Shown here piece by piece: positions 45,553-55,465 of a DNA stretch of 64,000 nucleotides. Location of the stretch: NCBI RefSeq assembly GCF_001636845.1, contig NZ_LITT01000058.1, positions 1-64,000 on the forward strand, in the 5' to 3' direction. This DNA comes from Clostridium ljungdahlii. GTDB taxonomy: Bacteria; Bacillota; Clostridia; Clostridiales; Clostridiaceae. Below the pieces are notes generated by a model that worked only from the letters and a program-made list of their open reading frames with translations, was not told the origin of the DNA and ran no database searches. The translations under genes and the position numbers were made by a program. The first letter of the stretch is position 1. The number at the start of each line of letters is the position of its first letter.

Positions 45553-47394
45553 ATGGGATCTAAATTAGGAAAACTTTTAATAGGAAAAAGTTTAAAAACT
45601 GAAGAATTAAAAAGTGAAAAATTAAATGTATTTTGGGGACTACCTATATTATCTAGTGATGCTATTTCTTCAGTGGCTTATGCAGGAGAGGAAATACTTT
45701 GGGTATTAATACCTGTAATTGGAATAATGTCATATAAATATATGTTTTATGCTACATTGTGTATAGTACTTTTAATGTTTTTAGTTACTATGTCTTATAG
45801 ACAAACTATAGATGCTTATCCAGGTGGTGGGGGATCATACATTGTAGCCAAAGATAATCTAGGCACAATCCCAGGACTTGTAGCAGGTGCATCACTTACT
45901 ATAGGATATATACTTACTGTTGCAGTTAGTGCTTGTGCAGGAACGGCAGCAGTAACATCTGCAATTCCATCACTTTTTCCATATAAAGTTGAAATAACTT
46001 TATTACTAATACTATTTATGACTATAGGAAATCTTAGAGGACTTAGAGAATCTTCTAAAATGTTTGGTGTACCTACATATTTGTTTATTATATCCATACT
46101 AGTTATGATTGCATGGGGTATATGCAAGGTTAAAATTTTTGGATATACTCCAGTAGCTGCTTATAAATTACCTCAGGCTACAGGAGATATAACTCTCTTT
46201 TTATTTTTAAGGGCTTTTTCTTCAGGATGTACAGCCTTAACGGGTATTGAAGCAGTAAGTAATGGAATACCTAACTTCAAAGAGCCGTGTCAAAGAAATG
46301 CTAAGAAAGTACTAGGACTTCTTTCTTTTACTGTATTTATAGTATTTTTAGGTTTATCTTACCTGGCAACATTGTATCATTCAGTTCCAAATTCTAATGT
46401 AACTGTAGTAGCTCAGATAGCAGCTCAAGTATTTGGAAACAATGTTCTATTTTATATAATTCAGGCAACTACTGCAATTATACTTATTATGGCAAGCAAT
46501 ACAGCTTTTGCAGGACTTCCAATGCTTTTAGCATACATAGCTAAGGATGGTTTTGCACCGAGACAATTTGCCAAAAGGGGAAAAAGACTTGGATATTCCA
46601 ATGGAATTATAACTTTAGGAGTTATATCTTGTTTATTAGTAGTATTATTTAATGGTGAAACCCATTATTTAATGCCTCTTTATGCTGTGGGAGTTTTTAT
46701 ATCTTTTACACTATCCCAATTTGGAATGCTTGTAAGATGGATTAGAACAAAGAAACAAGGATGGGTTCACAAAGCTTTTATAAATGGGATAGGTGCTTCT
46801 GTAACCTTATTTACTGCTGTTTTACTTGGAATAACCAAATTTACAAGTGGAGCTTGGATAGTCTTTATACTTATACCAGTTATAGTATATTTCATGGCGA
46901 CTATAAAAAAACATTATACTAAAGTAGCAGAACAATTAAGACTATCTATTGATGAAAAACCTAAAGAAATAAATTTTGCAGAACAAAAGCGATACGTAAT
47001 AGTGCCTATAGACACTCTTAATAAATCTTTTTTAAAAGCTTTAAATTATGCAAGAACAATCTCTAAAAATATAATAGTTTTTCATGTTTCTGTAGATGAT
47101 GAGGCTACAAATAAGCTTTTGAAAAAATGGCATGAATATGACGTGGACATACCTATAATAGTAAAAAAATCACCTTATAGAAGTATTGTGGGTCCTCTTG
47201 TTAAATTTATAGAATCTGAAGAGTATTCAGCAGGATCTAAAGATACAGTTACTGTAGTTCTTCCACAATTTGTAGTTACAAAATGGTGGGGAAATATACT
47301 TCATAATCAAACGGCATTATTTATTAAAACCATGCTTTTGAGAAGAAGAAATATAGCTATAGTTACAGTACCATATATAATATTTGAAGACTAA
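45553..47394 (+). CDS. APC-family permease, KimA-like
   Basis: This transporter has 613 residues and about twelve membrane helices (about 25-450), followed by a cytoplasmic domain of about 150 residues (from KRYVIVPIDTLNKSF) with a UspA-like look. The N-terminus LIGKSLKTEELKSEKLN...LPILSSDAISSVAYAGEE closely follows the pattern of KimA/YdaO, a high-affinity potassium importer in Bacillus; amino acid transport cannot be excluded. TAGAGGAGC precedes the ATG. It is monocistronic, with repeat A copy 3 directly behind. Confidence 0.85.
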   Translation: MGSKLGKLLIGKSLKTEELKSEKLNVFWGLPILSSDAISSVAYAGEEILWVLIPVIGIMSYKYMFYATLCIVLLMFLVTMSYRQTIDAYPGGGGSYIVAKDNLGTIPGLVAGASLTIGYILTVAVSACAGTAAVTSAIPSLFPYKVEITLLLILFMTIGNLRGLRESSKMFGVPTYLFIISILVMIAWGICKVKIFGYTPVAAYKLPQATGDITLFLFLRAFSSGCTALTGIEAVSNGIPNFKEPCQRNAKKVLGLLSFTVFIVFLGLSYLATLYHSVPNSNVTVVAQIAAQVFGNNVLFYIIQATTAIILIMASNTAFAGLPMLLAYIAKDGFAPRQFAKRGKRLGYSNGIITLGVISCLLVVLFNGETHYLMPLYAVGVFISFTLSQFGMLVRWIRTKKQGWVHKAFINGIGASVTLFTAVLLGITKFTSGAWIVFILIPVIVYFMATIKKHYTKVAEQLRLSIDEKPKEINFAEQKRYVIVPIDTLNKSFLKALNYARTISKNIIVFHVSVDDEATNKLLKKWHEYDVDIPIIVKKSPYRSIVGPLVKFIESEEYSAGSKDTVTVVLPQFVVTKWWGNILHNQTALFIKTMLLRRRNIAIVTVPYIIFED

Positions 47395-47419
47395 AGAAAA
47401 CATATAGAGTTTCTAAACG

Positions 47420-47644
47420 AAAAATAAACTTGTGTTCCGAATATTTTTGCAACCACAAGTACAGTTAAATATTTTGATAAGTCTAAGTAGAAAATTTGCA
47501 AAAACCTAAGGACTTTTGAAAACTCGTACCTCAGACAATTCAAAAGTCCTAAGTTTTTTTACAAATTTTTCACTAAGACTTATATGCAAAATATTAAAAT
47601 GTACTTGCTTATTGTAAAATATTTCTACTCACAAGTTTATTTTT
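47420..47644 (+). repeat. Structured intergenic element A, copy 3
   Basis: Outer arms AAAAATAAACTTGTG (47420-47434) and CACAAGTTTATTTTT (47630-47644) are perfectly paired although both differ from those of copies 1 and 4. Inner AAATATTTTG, ATAAGTCT and GGACTTTTGAA arms pair with their partners. The apical loop AACTCGTACCTCAGACAA is kept. It starts 26 bases after the permease stop. Confidence 0.85.
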
Positions 47645-47690
47645 TAGTTAAAACTTTATATCTGATTATGCATTTTCAGTTATTAATGCC

Positions 47691-48032
47691 TCAAGTTTTG
47701 CAGTTTAAAAATATTGCGACACAATTTTTTAGATGACAATTGACAGAGGACATAGGACAGTGAAGGTAAGTTTTCTTCCTTATGTCAGAAAACTAATTTA
47801 TTTTTTTAGGCTTGTTTTGATAATGCAAAATATCGCTTAAGCAGGCATCTAAAATCTATTATTTTAAGATAATTGGTTACTTAGAGAGTATCAAGGAGAA
47901 ACAAAAAGAACATGAGTTTCTTTAAAATCCTCCTTCACTGTCCTCTATCAATTGTCCTCTGTCCTCTTGAAAATATTGTTTCGCAAAGTTATTATATTAA
48001 GCCAAAATTTTATATGTGTTAAAGTTGAGTTA
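47691..48032 (+). repeat. Dispersed repeat B, copy 2
   Basis: It shares with copy 1 the ends (TTTGCAGTTTAAAAAT; AAAATTTTATATGTG-TAAAGTTGAGT) and the core GTCAGAAAACTAATTTATTT. The CTGTCCTC(T)-containing right part is also shared. Here the AGGACAG array is reduced to about one and a half units. It lies directly after element A copy 3. Confidence 0.75.
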
Positions 48033-48190
48033 ATGCTTAAAAAAATATAATTTATGTGTAAAGGATTACTTGCATTTTGAGATAAAAATTTTCATAAAAA
48101 CTGTTGAATATTTATTTTTATTATGATATTATAATTCATATACTTCAACAACACACATGTGTATTTGACTCACGGACAAGGCGGGGTTTT

Positions 48191-48628
48191 ATGAATAATA
48201 GATTTCTTATAATTGATACTAAAATACTTCCTGATGTGTTTGACAAAGTTGTAAAGGTAAAAGAACTTTTGAGAACTGGTTGTGTAAAAGACATATCAGA
48301 AGGTGTAAAGAAAGTAGGTATAAGTAGAAGCAGTTATTATAAATATAAAGATTCAGTGTTTACATTATCTGAAGGTATAACAAGTCACAAGGTAACTATT
48401 GGACTTATACTAGCTCATAAGACTGGATCACTATCAAATATACTTGATAAAATAGCGCAAAGAAGTGGCAACATATTGACTTTAAATCAGGATATACCCA
48501 TAAATAATGCTGCTGCTGTATCTATAACTTTTGATGCTTCTAAATTGGAAGTAGAAATTAATGAACTTGTTGAAGAAATAGGCAAATTAGACAGCGTTAT
48601 AAGTGTAAACTTGGTAGCAGTGGAATAA
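48191..48628 (+). CDS. ACT-domain regulatory protein (PheB/ThrR-like)
   Basis: This small protein has 145 residues. An N-terminal helix-turn-helix-like segment (DISEGVKKVGISRSSYYKYKD) is followed by an ACT domain (about 72-145) beginning VTIGLILAHKTGSLSNIL. ACT domains bind amino acids. It lies directly before the T-box-controlled hom-thrB genes, the usual clostridial arrangement. The ATG at 48191 follows GGCGGGG; the frame extends back to 48104 but without a ribosome site there. Confidence 0.85.
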   Translation: MNNRFLIIDTKILPDVFDKVVKVKELLRTGCVKDISEGVKKVGISRSSYYKYKDSVFTLSEGITSHKVTIGLILAHKTGSLSNILDKIAQRSGNILTLNQDIPINNAAAVSITFDASKLEVEINELVEEIGKLDSVISVNLVAVE

Positions 48629-48654
48629 ATGAAGTTTATTTTAATTATGTGCAA

Positions 48655-48953
48655 AAAACAATGAAAAGGAAAAGTAGATAATGTATTGCTTTTAGAGAGG
48701 GGGATTCATAGGCTGTAATATTCCCTAAGTTAATGTTATTGAAAACCACCTTTGAGTAGTATACTGAAATTTAGTAGTAGGTATTTCCGCAGATCTGCGT
48801 TATGGATGTTGAGAGACAGTAATGGCTTTTAAGTAATGGATAAATATCCTAGGCTATATGGGGTTTAGTTATTTTAGTAATAACTAAAAATTGACACTGT
48901 TAATTGGGTGGAAACGCGATAAAACTCGTCCCAGTAGGGAAGGGTTTTTTTTA
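48655..48953 (+). promoter_or_regulatory. T-box leader of hom-thrB
   Basis: Classic T-box landmarks are in order: TTAGAGAGGGGG (stem I apical), GAAAACCACCTTTGAG, TTAGTAGTAGG and CCGCAGATCTGCG. The 14-base-type T-box TGGGTGGAAACGCGA (48906-48920) then precedes a terminator. Uncharged tRNA would free the downstream genes. The specifier codon is not secure; an ACT (Thr) at 48763-48765 is a candidate, fitting threonine control of hom and thrB. Confidence 0.85.
48926..48953 (+). terminator. T-box terminator
   Basis: CTCGTCCC (48926-48933) and GGGAAGGG (48938-48945) pair with one mismatch, followed by eight T. Confidence 0.75.
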
Positions 48954-49038
48954 ACATTAGAATGTAACTTAATACTTAAATAAATTTATCTGAATTTTAG
49001 AATCACTTGATAAGATTAAATAATTAGGGGGAAGTAAA

Positions 49039-50283
49039 ATGGCAAATATAGCAATGCTTGGATATGGAGTAGTAGGAAGCGGAGTAGCTGAACTTATATC
49101 TAGAAATAGATATAAATTTAAAGATGAACTAGATGAGGAACTAGTAATATCAAAAATTTTGGTTAGAAATGTAGATAAACACTTAAACAATAAAAACAGG
49201 GGGCTTTTAACAGAAAATATAGAGGATATATTCAATGAAAAGGTGGATATCATAGTGGAAGCTATGGGGGGGCTAAATCCATCTTATGAATATATAAAAA
49301 GAGCTTTAAATATGAAAAAACATGTAGTTACAGCTAATAAGGATTTGATGGCAGAAAGAGGATATGAGCTTTTGCAATTAGCTAAAAAAAATGGAGTTAC
49401 CATTCATTTTGAGGCAAGTGTTGGAGGGGGAATACCTATACTGAAATCAATGAATGAATGTCTTGTGGGAAATGAAATAAAGAGTATAAGATCTATACTA
49501 AATGGTACTACAAATTTTATATTGTCAAAAATGAGCCATAGCGGCATGAGTTATGAAGAAGCTTTAAAACTTGCTCAGGAACTAGGTTTTGCAGAAGCAA
49601 ATCCGGAATCAGATGTTAAGGGATATGATGCAGCTAGAAAACTTTCAATTTTATCTACTATTGCATATAACAGAAGAGTGGATTGGAAAGATATAAATAT
49701 AGAGGGAATTACACAAATTGATAGTGATGATTTCAGATATGCCAAAATGAAAAAGTGCAGCATAAAACTTCTTGGAATTAGTAAGATATCTGAAGATGAT
49801 ATATATGCAGCTGTTATGCCAGTTATGGTAAAACAAGATTCTATGCTCGGGAAAATCGAGAATGAATACAATGCTATTTTAGTAGAAGGAGATGCAGTAG
49901 GAGACGTGATGTTTTCAGGAAAAGGAGCAGGGATGTTTCCTACGGCTAGTGCAGTTTTTGCAGATATAGCAGATATAGTTGAAAATAAAAGAGAAAAAAC
50001 TATTACTTTTAGTAGTGAAAAGGCTAGCATAAATAAGAGTTGGAATTTAAAAAGTAAATGGCTTTTAAGAATTAAAACACAAAATAGAGTAGAAGTTATA
50101 GAAAGTATATCTTCAAGTTTTAAAAGTTGCTATATTTTGTCCAATAGTGTTTCTGGAAATAAAGAAGAAGTTGTAGCTTTTGTAAATGCAGATAACGAAG
50201 ATTTAATAGATGATTATATTGAAAAAGTAAAAAGTGAAAAAAATGCACAGTCTGTAAAGAAGTTATTGGTTTTAGACAAATAA
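49039..50283 (+). CDS. hom: Homoserine dehydrogenase
   Basis: This 414-residue oxidoreductase reduces aspartate semialdehyde to homoserine. It has an N-terminal Rossmann motif (MLGYGVVGSGVAELI), the catalytic region EASVGGGIPILKSMNE...ILNGTTNFILSKM, a conserved GYDAARKLSIL and a C-terminal ACT regulatory domain (about 340-410). The ACT domain suggests feedback by threonine. AGGGGG lies before ATG 49039. The T-box leader is directly upstream and thrB downstream. Confidence 0.95.
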   Translation: MANIAMLGYGVVGSGVAELISRNRYKFKDELDEELVISKILVRNVDKHLNNKNRGLLTENIEDIFNEKVDIIVEAMGGLNPSYEYIKRALNMKKHVVTANKDLMAERGYELLQLAKKNGVTIHFEASVGGGIPILKSMNECLVGNEIKSIRSILNGTTNFILSKMSHSGMSYEEALKLAQELGFAEANPESDVKGYDAARKLSILSTIAYNRRVDWKDINIEGITQIDSDDFRYAKMKKCSIKLLGISKISEDDIYAAVMPVMVKQDSMLGKIENEYNAILVEGDAVGDVMFSGKGAGMFPTASAVFADIADIVENKREKTITFSSEKASINKSWNLKSKWLLRIKTQNRVEVIESISSSFKSCYILSNSVSGNKEEVVAFVNADNEDLIDDYIEKVKSEKNAQSVKKLLVLDK

Positions 50284-50334
50284 TGAAAATAGAATTTTAG
50301 CAAAGGTTTTTACAAAATTGGAGGGATATTAGAT

Positions 50335-51234
50335 ATGACTAAAGTCAAAGTTAGGGTGCCGGCTACTACAGCGAATATGGGGCCGGGATTTGATACTTTA
50401 GGTATGGCACTTAAATTATATAATGAAATTGAAGTTGAAGAAATAAGTGGGAAAACTGAAATATATAATGGTGGATTAAAGTCAGAAGAGGATTTTAGGG
50501 AAAATCTTATATACAAAAGTATAGTGAGCGCTATGGATGAACAAGGGTATTCTTATAATGGATTTAAAATAAATGTGATTAAATGTGATATACCTATGTC
50601 AAGGGGGCTTGGAAGTAGTTCTGCATGTATAGTTGGTGGTATAATAGCGGCAAATGCAATTATGGAAAACAAAATGGATATGGAAGATATAATTGATTTA
50701 GCTACAAAAATAGAGGGACATCCTGATAATGTTGTGCCTGCAGCAATTGGAGGAATGGTAATATCTATAAAAGTGGGTGAGGATATAAAACATTCAAAGG
50801 TAAATGTGCCAGATAAATTAAAATTTGTTGCTATGATACCATCATTTAAGGTTAGCACAGCTCTTTCTAGGGAAGTTCTGCCTAAATCTTATTTAAAAGA
50901 GGACTGTATATTTAACACTTCTAGGGCTGCTATGCTTATAAGTGCTCTTTATAACAATGAATTTGACAAACTTAGAATGTGTTTTGAAGATAAAATTCAT
51001 CAACCTTATAGAAAAAGTTTGATAAGAAATTTTGATGATGTTTTTAAAAAATCAAAAGACTTGGGATCTGTAGGAGAATTTATAAGCGGTTCAGGGTCTA
51101 CACTTATGGCAGTAGTGGATAAAAATGCAGAGAAATTCGTAAGTTCTATGAAAAATTTTTTGAATGAACTAGAAGATACCTGGAAGGTTATTTTACTTGA
51201 TCCAGATTTACAGGGAGCTAGAGTCTTAAGTTAG
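50335..51234 (+). CDS. thrB: Homoserine kinase
   Basis: A GHMP kinase of 299 residues that phosphorylates homoserine for threonine synthesis. The N-terminal RVPATTANMGPGFDTLG is followed by the ATP-binding PMSRGLGSSSACIVGG and the C-terminal FISGSGSTLMA. GGAGGG precedes ATG 50335, 51 bases after hom. Threonine synthase (thrC) is not in the window. Expression should follow the T-box. Confidence 0.95.
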   Translation: MTKVKVRVPATTANMGPGFDTLGMALKLYNEIEVEEISGKTEIYNGGLKSEEDFRENLIYKSIVSAMDEQGYSYNGFKINVIKCDIPMSRGLGSSSACIVGGIIAANAIMENKMDMEDIIDLATKIEGHPDNVVPAAIGGMVISIKVGEDIKHSKVNVPDKLKFVAMIPSFKVSTALSREVLPKSYLKEDCIFNTSRAAMLISALYNNEFDKLRMCFEDKIHQPYRKSLIRNFDDVFKKSKDLGSVGEFISGSGSTLMAVVDKNAEKFVSSMKNFLNELEDTWKVILLDPDLQGARVLS

Positions 51235-51402
51235 TCTACTAATGACAATATGGTTAATTGAAATTAGTGATTTAAGAATTCGGTGTTGTTTTTGTGCCAA
51301 TTGATTTAATAAATAAAGGAATTTTTAAATTTGTGTAGAATTTTAAAAGTATAACCCTTTAATAGAGTTAAATCAAATCAAATGTACAAAAGAGGTGAAG
51401 CA

Positions 51403-51900
51403 ATGCTGGATGTTAAAATAGAATATAAAGATATAAAAATCTCTAATGTGCAAGAAAAAGATCTAGTAGCCATACAAAAATTGATGAAGAAGAAGGATTT
51501 TCTAGAGGGAGAAACAAATTTACAAGAACTAAGAGAGAGATTTTTGGAGAGCTATATAAGCCAGTGCGAATTCTTTTTAAAAATAGAAAAGGGCAGTATT
51601 TTAATAGGTATATTAAAGGGAAGAATTGAGTTTAAAAATGAAAATGAACTTTGGATATGGTATTTTTATTTATCTGAAGTATATAAAAATACAAGTTTAG
51701 GGGGCATTTTAATAAAAGAAATAATAGAGTATTTTTCTAGAGAATATGATGTGACCGAATTTTTTGCTAGAACAATTAAAAATGAAATTGAAAATATGAA
51801 TATCTGGAAAAGTGCTGGGTATAAAGCTATTAGAATAGTAAAGAATTTCTATGACATAGATGGAAAGCACATGGACATGGTAATTATGAAAAAAATTTAA
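51403..51900 (+). CDS. GNAT-family N-acetyltransferase
   Basis: A 165-residue GNAT fold. YLSEVYKNTSLGGILIKEIIEYF holds the acetyl-CoA-binding region (the usual Q/RxxGxG/A is loosely kept), then NMNIWKSAGYKAIRIVKNFY. AAGAGGTGAAG places the start at ATG 51403, not at 51382. Substrate is unknown; it appears monocistronic. Confidence 0.82.
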   Translation: MLDVKIEYKDIKISNVQEKDLVAIQKLMKKKDFLEGETNLQELRERFLESYISQCEFFLKIEKGSILIGILKGRIEFKNENELWIWYFYLSEVYKNTSLGGILIKEIIEYFSREYDVTEFFARTIKNEIENMNIWKSAGYKAIRIVKNFYDIDGKHMDMVIMKKI

Positions 51901-51972
51901 TGATTAGCAGTAATAATTTTTTTATCCCATAATATTAATATATAAAAATAGTATAAAATTAGGGGTGAAAAA

Positions 51973-52695
51973 ATGAAGTACACACGATATGATCTAAAAA
52001 GAGAGAAAAGTACTAAGTCTTTTGTATTTTTTACGTGTATAATACTTGCAGCTGCATTTATACTGGGAACTTTTATATTTAAAGTGGTATTTAGAGCATC
52101 AGGAAATTTAAATGAAAATGCGGCCAATACTGTATCTCAAAATAAGGTTGAAAATACTTCTGATAAGAGTAGTTCGGCTGTAGATGGCAAATCTACTGAA
52201 TTTATAGCTGTACAAGGTGGAGTTTACAAAGATAAAAATAACGCAGCAGAGGAAAAAAGTTTGTTAACTAAATACGGATTACCTTTTTCTATACAGGATT
52301 CAGATAAGACAAGAGTATTTTTAGGTGTGTTTCAAGAGGATGTTGGAGAGAAAATGATGAAATCTCTTACAGACCAAAAAGTAGATAATTCAAAAATGGC
52401 ATTTACGATAAAGAGGGATGACCTGTGTAATGTTGAAATAGCGGAAATAATAAATGCAAATTTAGAGATACTAAATAAACTTTCAGAACAGGATGTAAAA
52501 TCTATACAAACAGATGAATTAAAAAAATGGTGTTCTGCTTTAAAAAGTGAAAAAACGGAAAATGGTAATAATAAATTAGTTTTAAAAGATTTAACGGAAT
52601 ATGTAAGCAAACTTCCTAAAGAAATAACGAAGGATAAAGCTGAAGAAAATTATATTTATATATTTAATATATTGAAAAAAGTAAAATCCAATTAA
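51973..52695 (+). CDS. Membrane-anchored SPOR-domain-like protein
   Basis: This protein has 240 residues: a charged cytoplasmic N-terminus, one membrane helix (about 17-40), and a Ser/Asn-rich linker. A beta-alpha-beta domain (about 75-138) beginning FIAVQGGVYKDKNNAAEEK looks like the SPOR fold that binds denuded peptidoglycan glycan at septa. The final 90 residues are helical and not recognised. It stands just upstream of the shape/division cluster. The SPOR call is from pattern only. Confidence 0.65.
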   Translation: MKYTRYDLKREKSTKSFVFFTCIILAAAFILGTFIFKVVFRASGNLNENAANTVSQNKVENTSDKSSSAVDGKSTEFIAVQGGVYKDKNNAAEEKSLLTKYGLPFSIQDSDKTRVFLGVFQEDVGEKMMKSLTDQKVDNSKMAFTIKRDDLCNVEIAEIINANLEILNKLSEQDVKSIQTDELKKWCSALKSEKTENGNNKLVLKDLTEYVSKLPKEITKDKAEENYIYIFNILKKVKSN

Positions 52696-52730
52696 TTCTA
52701 TATTGTTAAGATAATAGGTTATAATATAAG

Positions 52731-52770
52731 GGCAAGTACGGGGACATTTACACCAATACTTGTCATTTTT
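52731..52770 (+). terminator. Terminator after the SPOR-like gene
   Basis: GGCAAGTA (52731-52738) pairs with TACTTGTC (52757-52764, one G-U), followed by ATTTTTA. Confidence 0.65.
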
Positions 52771-52873
52771 ATGTTTAATTAAAAAATTTTTTTGAACAAT
52801 AATATATCTACTTGTTTATGCTTTTATTAAATGATAAACTATATAAGATATAATATTAAGGTAGGGGATTTTT

Positions 52874-53134
52874 GTGAGAGGGGCTGAAAAAGGTAAGAGC
52901 TTTTTATGGTTTCTTATAATTTTGGGAGCTATATGTGGAAGCCTTGTAGGAGATGCTATTGGAAATAATTTTAGTTTTCTAAACTTTTTTAAAAATTCTT
53001 ATTCTGTGGGAATGACTGAACCAGTTGTATTAAATCTTAAGGTTGTAGTATTGACTTTAGGAGTAAAGTTTAGTATAAACATCATGACTATAATTGGTAT
53101 AATTGTGGCTATAATACTATATAGAAGATATTAG
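52874..53134 (+). CDS. DUF4321 small membrane protein
   Basis: 86 residues with two hydrophobic segments (about 10-28 and 60-82). The pattern [21 protein letters not shown] and a C-terminal [20 protein letters not shown] match the DUF4321 family, common in Firmicutes just before maf. The GTG start has AGGGGA upstream. Function unknown. Likely first gene of the maf-radC-mre transcript. Confidence 0.8.
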   Translation: MRGAEKGKSFLWFLIILGAICGSLVGDAIGNNFSFLNFFKNSYSVGMTEPVVLNLKVVVLTLGVKFSINIMTIIGIIVAIILYRRY

Positions 53135-53145
53135 GAAGTGATGAC

Positions 53146-53724
53146 ATGAAGATTGTATTGGCTTCGGCTTCCAGTAGGCGAAAGGAACTTTTAAAGAGAT
53201 TAACAGGAAATTTTGAAGTTATGGTAAGTGATTTTGATGAAAATTCTGTTGAATTTGATGGGAATTGTGGTTCTTATGTTATGGAGCTAGCTAAAGGTAA
53301 AGCTAAAAATGTGTGTTCAAAGTTGAAAGACAATAGTTCTATAATAATAGGATGTGATACAATAGTATTTTTTAAAGAAAAAATACTTGGAAAACCAGGT
53401 AGTATAGAAGAAGGTTTTCATATGCTGAAATCCTTAAGTGGAAATGAGCATAAGGTATATTCAGGTATAGCGATTATAGATAAATCCTCAAATAAAATAA
53501 TTAAGGACTTTGTATGTACTCGCGTAATATTTTCTAAAATAGACGATAAACGTATAAAGGAGTATTTAAAAACAGGAGAATATAAAGATAAAGCAGGAGC
53601 CTATGGCATTCAAGGTCATGGAGGAGTTTTTGTAAGAGAAATCCATGGATGTTATTATAATGTAGTAGGATTACCTTTAAATAAGTTGTATAATATGTTA
53701 AGTGAGATGGGGTTAAATCTATAA
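53146..53724 (+). CDS. maf: Maf-like nucleotide pyrophosphatase
   Basis: Maf proteins hydrolyse non-canonical nucleoside triphosphates and influence septation. The 192 residues start with [14 protein letters not shown], the nucleotide-binding motif, and include [30 protein letters not shown] and [11 protein letters not shown] (catalytic region). It follows the DUF4321 gene by 11 bases and precedes radC by 14. Confidence 0.93.
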   Translation: MKIVLASASSRRKELLKRLTGNFEVMVSDFDENSVEFDGNCGSYVMELAKGKAKNVCSKLKDNSSIIIGCDTIVFFKEKILGKPGSIEEGFHMLKSLSGNEHKVYSGIAIIDKSSNKIIKDFVCTRVIFSKIDDKRIKEYLKTGEYKDKAGAYGIQGHGGVFVREIHGCYYNVVGLPLNKLYNMLSEMGLNL

Positions 53725-53738
53725 TAAGGAGTTTTTAA

Positions 53739-54431
53739 ATGAATGAATTGGTAAAAATTATGGATTTACCACAAAATGAAAGACCTAGGGAGAGGTTATT
53801 CAGATATGGACCAGAAGTTCTTTCTAATTCGGAACTTTTGGCAATAATACTTGGTTCAGGTACGAAAAAAGAAAATATAATATCTTTAAGCAGCAGGATT
53901 ATAAAAGACAATGGAGGACTAAATGGAATTTTTAATTCTAATTTAGAAGATCTTATGAATATTAAGGGCATTGGAAAGGCAAAATCTGCTAAAATATTTG
54001 CTGTGGTGGAATTGGCAAAGAGATTCAAATCCTATAGGGATGGTGATGATTATAAGATATGCGATCCAGGAGATGCAGCAATGCTTGTCATGGAAGAAAT
54101 GAAAGGATTGAAGCAGGAATATTTTAAAGTTATTATGTTGAATACAAAAAATATAGTTATAGGCATTAGAGATGTATTTATAGGAAGTTTAAATTCTGCA
54201 CTGGTACATCCCAGGGAAGTATTTTACTATGCTATAAAGAAAAATAGTGCATCTATAATTGTGTGCCATAACCATCCTTCAGGAGATCCATCACCTAGTA
54301 ATGAGGATATAAATATAACACATAGATTAAAAGAATGCGGTGAACTTTTAGGCATACAGCTATTAGATCATCTTATAATAGGAAACGAAATATATGTTAG
54401 TTTAAAACAAAAAGGAATTTGTGGATATTGA
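53739..54431 (+). CDS. radC: RadC-like JAB-domain protein
   Basis: A 230-residue protein with an N-terminal HhH part (LMNIKGIGKAKSAKIFA) and a JAB/MPN domain with the metalloprotease-like HNHPSGDPSPSNED motif. It was once linked to repair, but the function is unproven. Linkage to maf and mreB is the usual order in clostridia and bacilli. AAGGAG precedes the ATG. Confidence 0.93.
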   Translation: MNELVKIMDLPQNERPRERLFRYGPEVLSNSELLAIILGSGTKKENIISLSSRIIKDNGGLNGIFNSNLEDLMNIKGIGKAKSAKIFAVVELAKRFKSYRDGDDYKICDPGDAAMLVMEEMKGLKQEYFKVIMLNTKNIVIGIRDVFIGSLNSALVHPREVFYYAIKKNSASIIVCHNHPSGDPSPSNEDINITHRLKECGELLGIQLLDHLIIGNEIYVSLKQKGICGY

Positions 54432-54445
54432 AAGGAGTAATATAA

Positions 54446-55456
54446 ATGGGATTTTTTGGAATGTCAAGAGACATGGGAATTGATTTAGGAACAGCTAATA
54501 CACTTATATATGTTAAAGGAAAGGGAATAGTACTTAGAGAGCCTTCTGTAGTTGCTATAAACAATGATGTAAAGAAGGTAATGGCAATAGGTAATGAAGC
54601 AAAAGATATGATAGGAAGAACTCCTGGTAATATTGTGGCTATAAGACCACTTAAAGATGGTGTTATTGCTGATTTCGATGTTACTCATACTATGCTTAGA
54701 AAATTTATAGAAAAAGTAAGTCCTAAGTCAGCATTTACTAGCCCTAGGATATTTGTATGTTTTCCATCTGGAGTTACTGAAGTTGAAAAAAGGGCAATAG
54801 AAGAGGCAACAAAGCATGCAGGAGCAAGGGACGTGCTTTTAATGGAAGAACCTATGGCAGCTGCTATTGGTGCAGGACTTCCAGTAAATGAACCAACAGG
54901 AAGTATGATTGTAGATATAGGTGGAGGTACTACAGAAGTAGCTATAATATCACTTGGAGGAATTGTTACAAGTAAATCTTTAAGAATTGCTGGTGATGAG
55001 TTAGATCAGGCTATAATAGGCTACATAAAGAAAGAATACAATTTAATGATAGGTGAAAGAACTGCGGAAAATGTAAAAATTGAATTAGGTTCAGCTTTTG
55101 ATATAGGTGAAGAAAATTCAATGGAGATAAGAGGAAGAGATTTAATATCAGGGTTACCTAAGGTTATAAATATAACAGAAGGTGAAATAAGAGAAGCTCT
55201 TAAGGAACCTGTAGCAGCAATAATTGATGCTATAAAAACTACCCTTGAAAAGACACCACCAGAACTTGCATCAGATATAATGGACAAAGGAATTATGCTT
55301 GCAGGTGGTGGAGCGATGCTTAGAGGATTGGACCAGTTGATAAATCAAGAAACACATATGCCCGTTCATATAGCTGAATCACCTCTTGATTGTGTTGCAC
55401 TAGGCGCTGGAAAAGCCCTTGATACTATTGATAAAATAGTAGCTAGTAGAAAATAG
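54446..55456 (+). CDS. mreB: Rod-shape determining protein MreB
   Basis: The bacterial actin homologue that organises wall synthesis along the cell length. 336 residues: phosphate loop [16 protein letters not shown], the central [14 protein letters not shown] and the adenosine motif [17 protein letters not shown]. The mreB-mreC-mreD order follows with gaps of 9 and 12 bases. GAAAGGAG precedes the ATG. Confidence 0.96.
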   Translation: MGFFGMSRDMGIDLGTANTLIYVKGKGIVLREPSVVAINNDVKKVMAIGNEAKDMIGRTPGNIVAIRPLKDGVIADFDVTHTMLRKFIEKVSPKSAFTSPRIFVCFPSGVTEVEKRAIEEATKHAGARDVLLMEEPMAAAIGAGLPVNEPTGSMIVDIGGGTTEVAIISLGGIVTSKSLRIAGDELDQAIIGYIKKEYNLMIGERTAENVKIELGSAFDIGEENSMEIRGRDLISGLPKVINITEGEIREALKEPVAAIIDAIKTTLEKTPPELASDIMDKGIMLAGGGAMLRGLDQLINQETHMPVHIAESPLDCVALGAGKALDTIDKIVASRK

Positions 55457-55465
55457 TGACGTATT

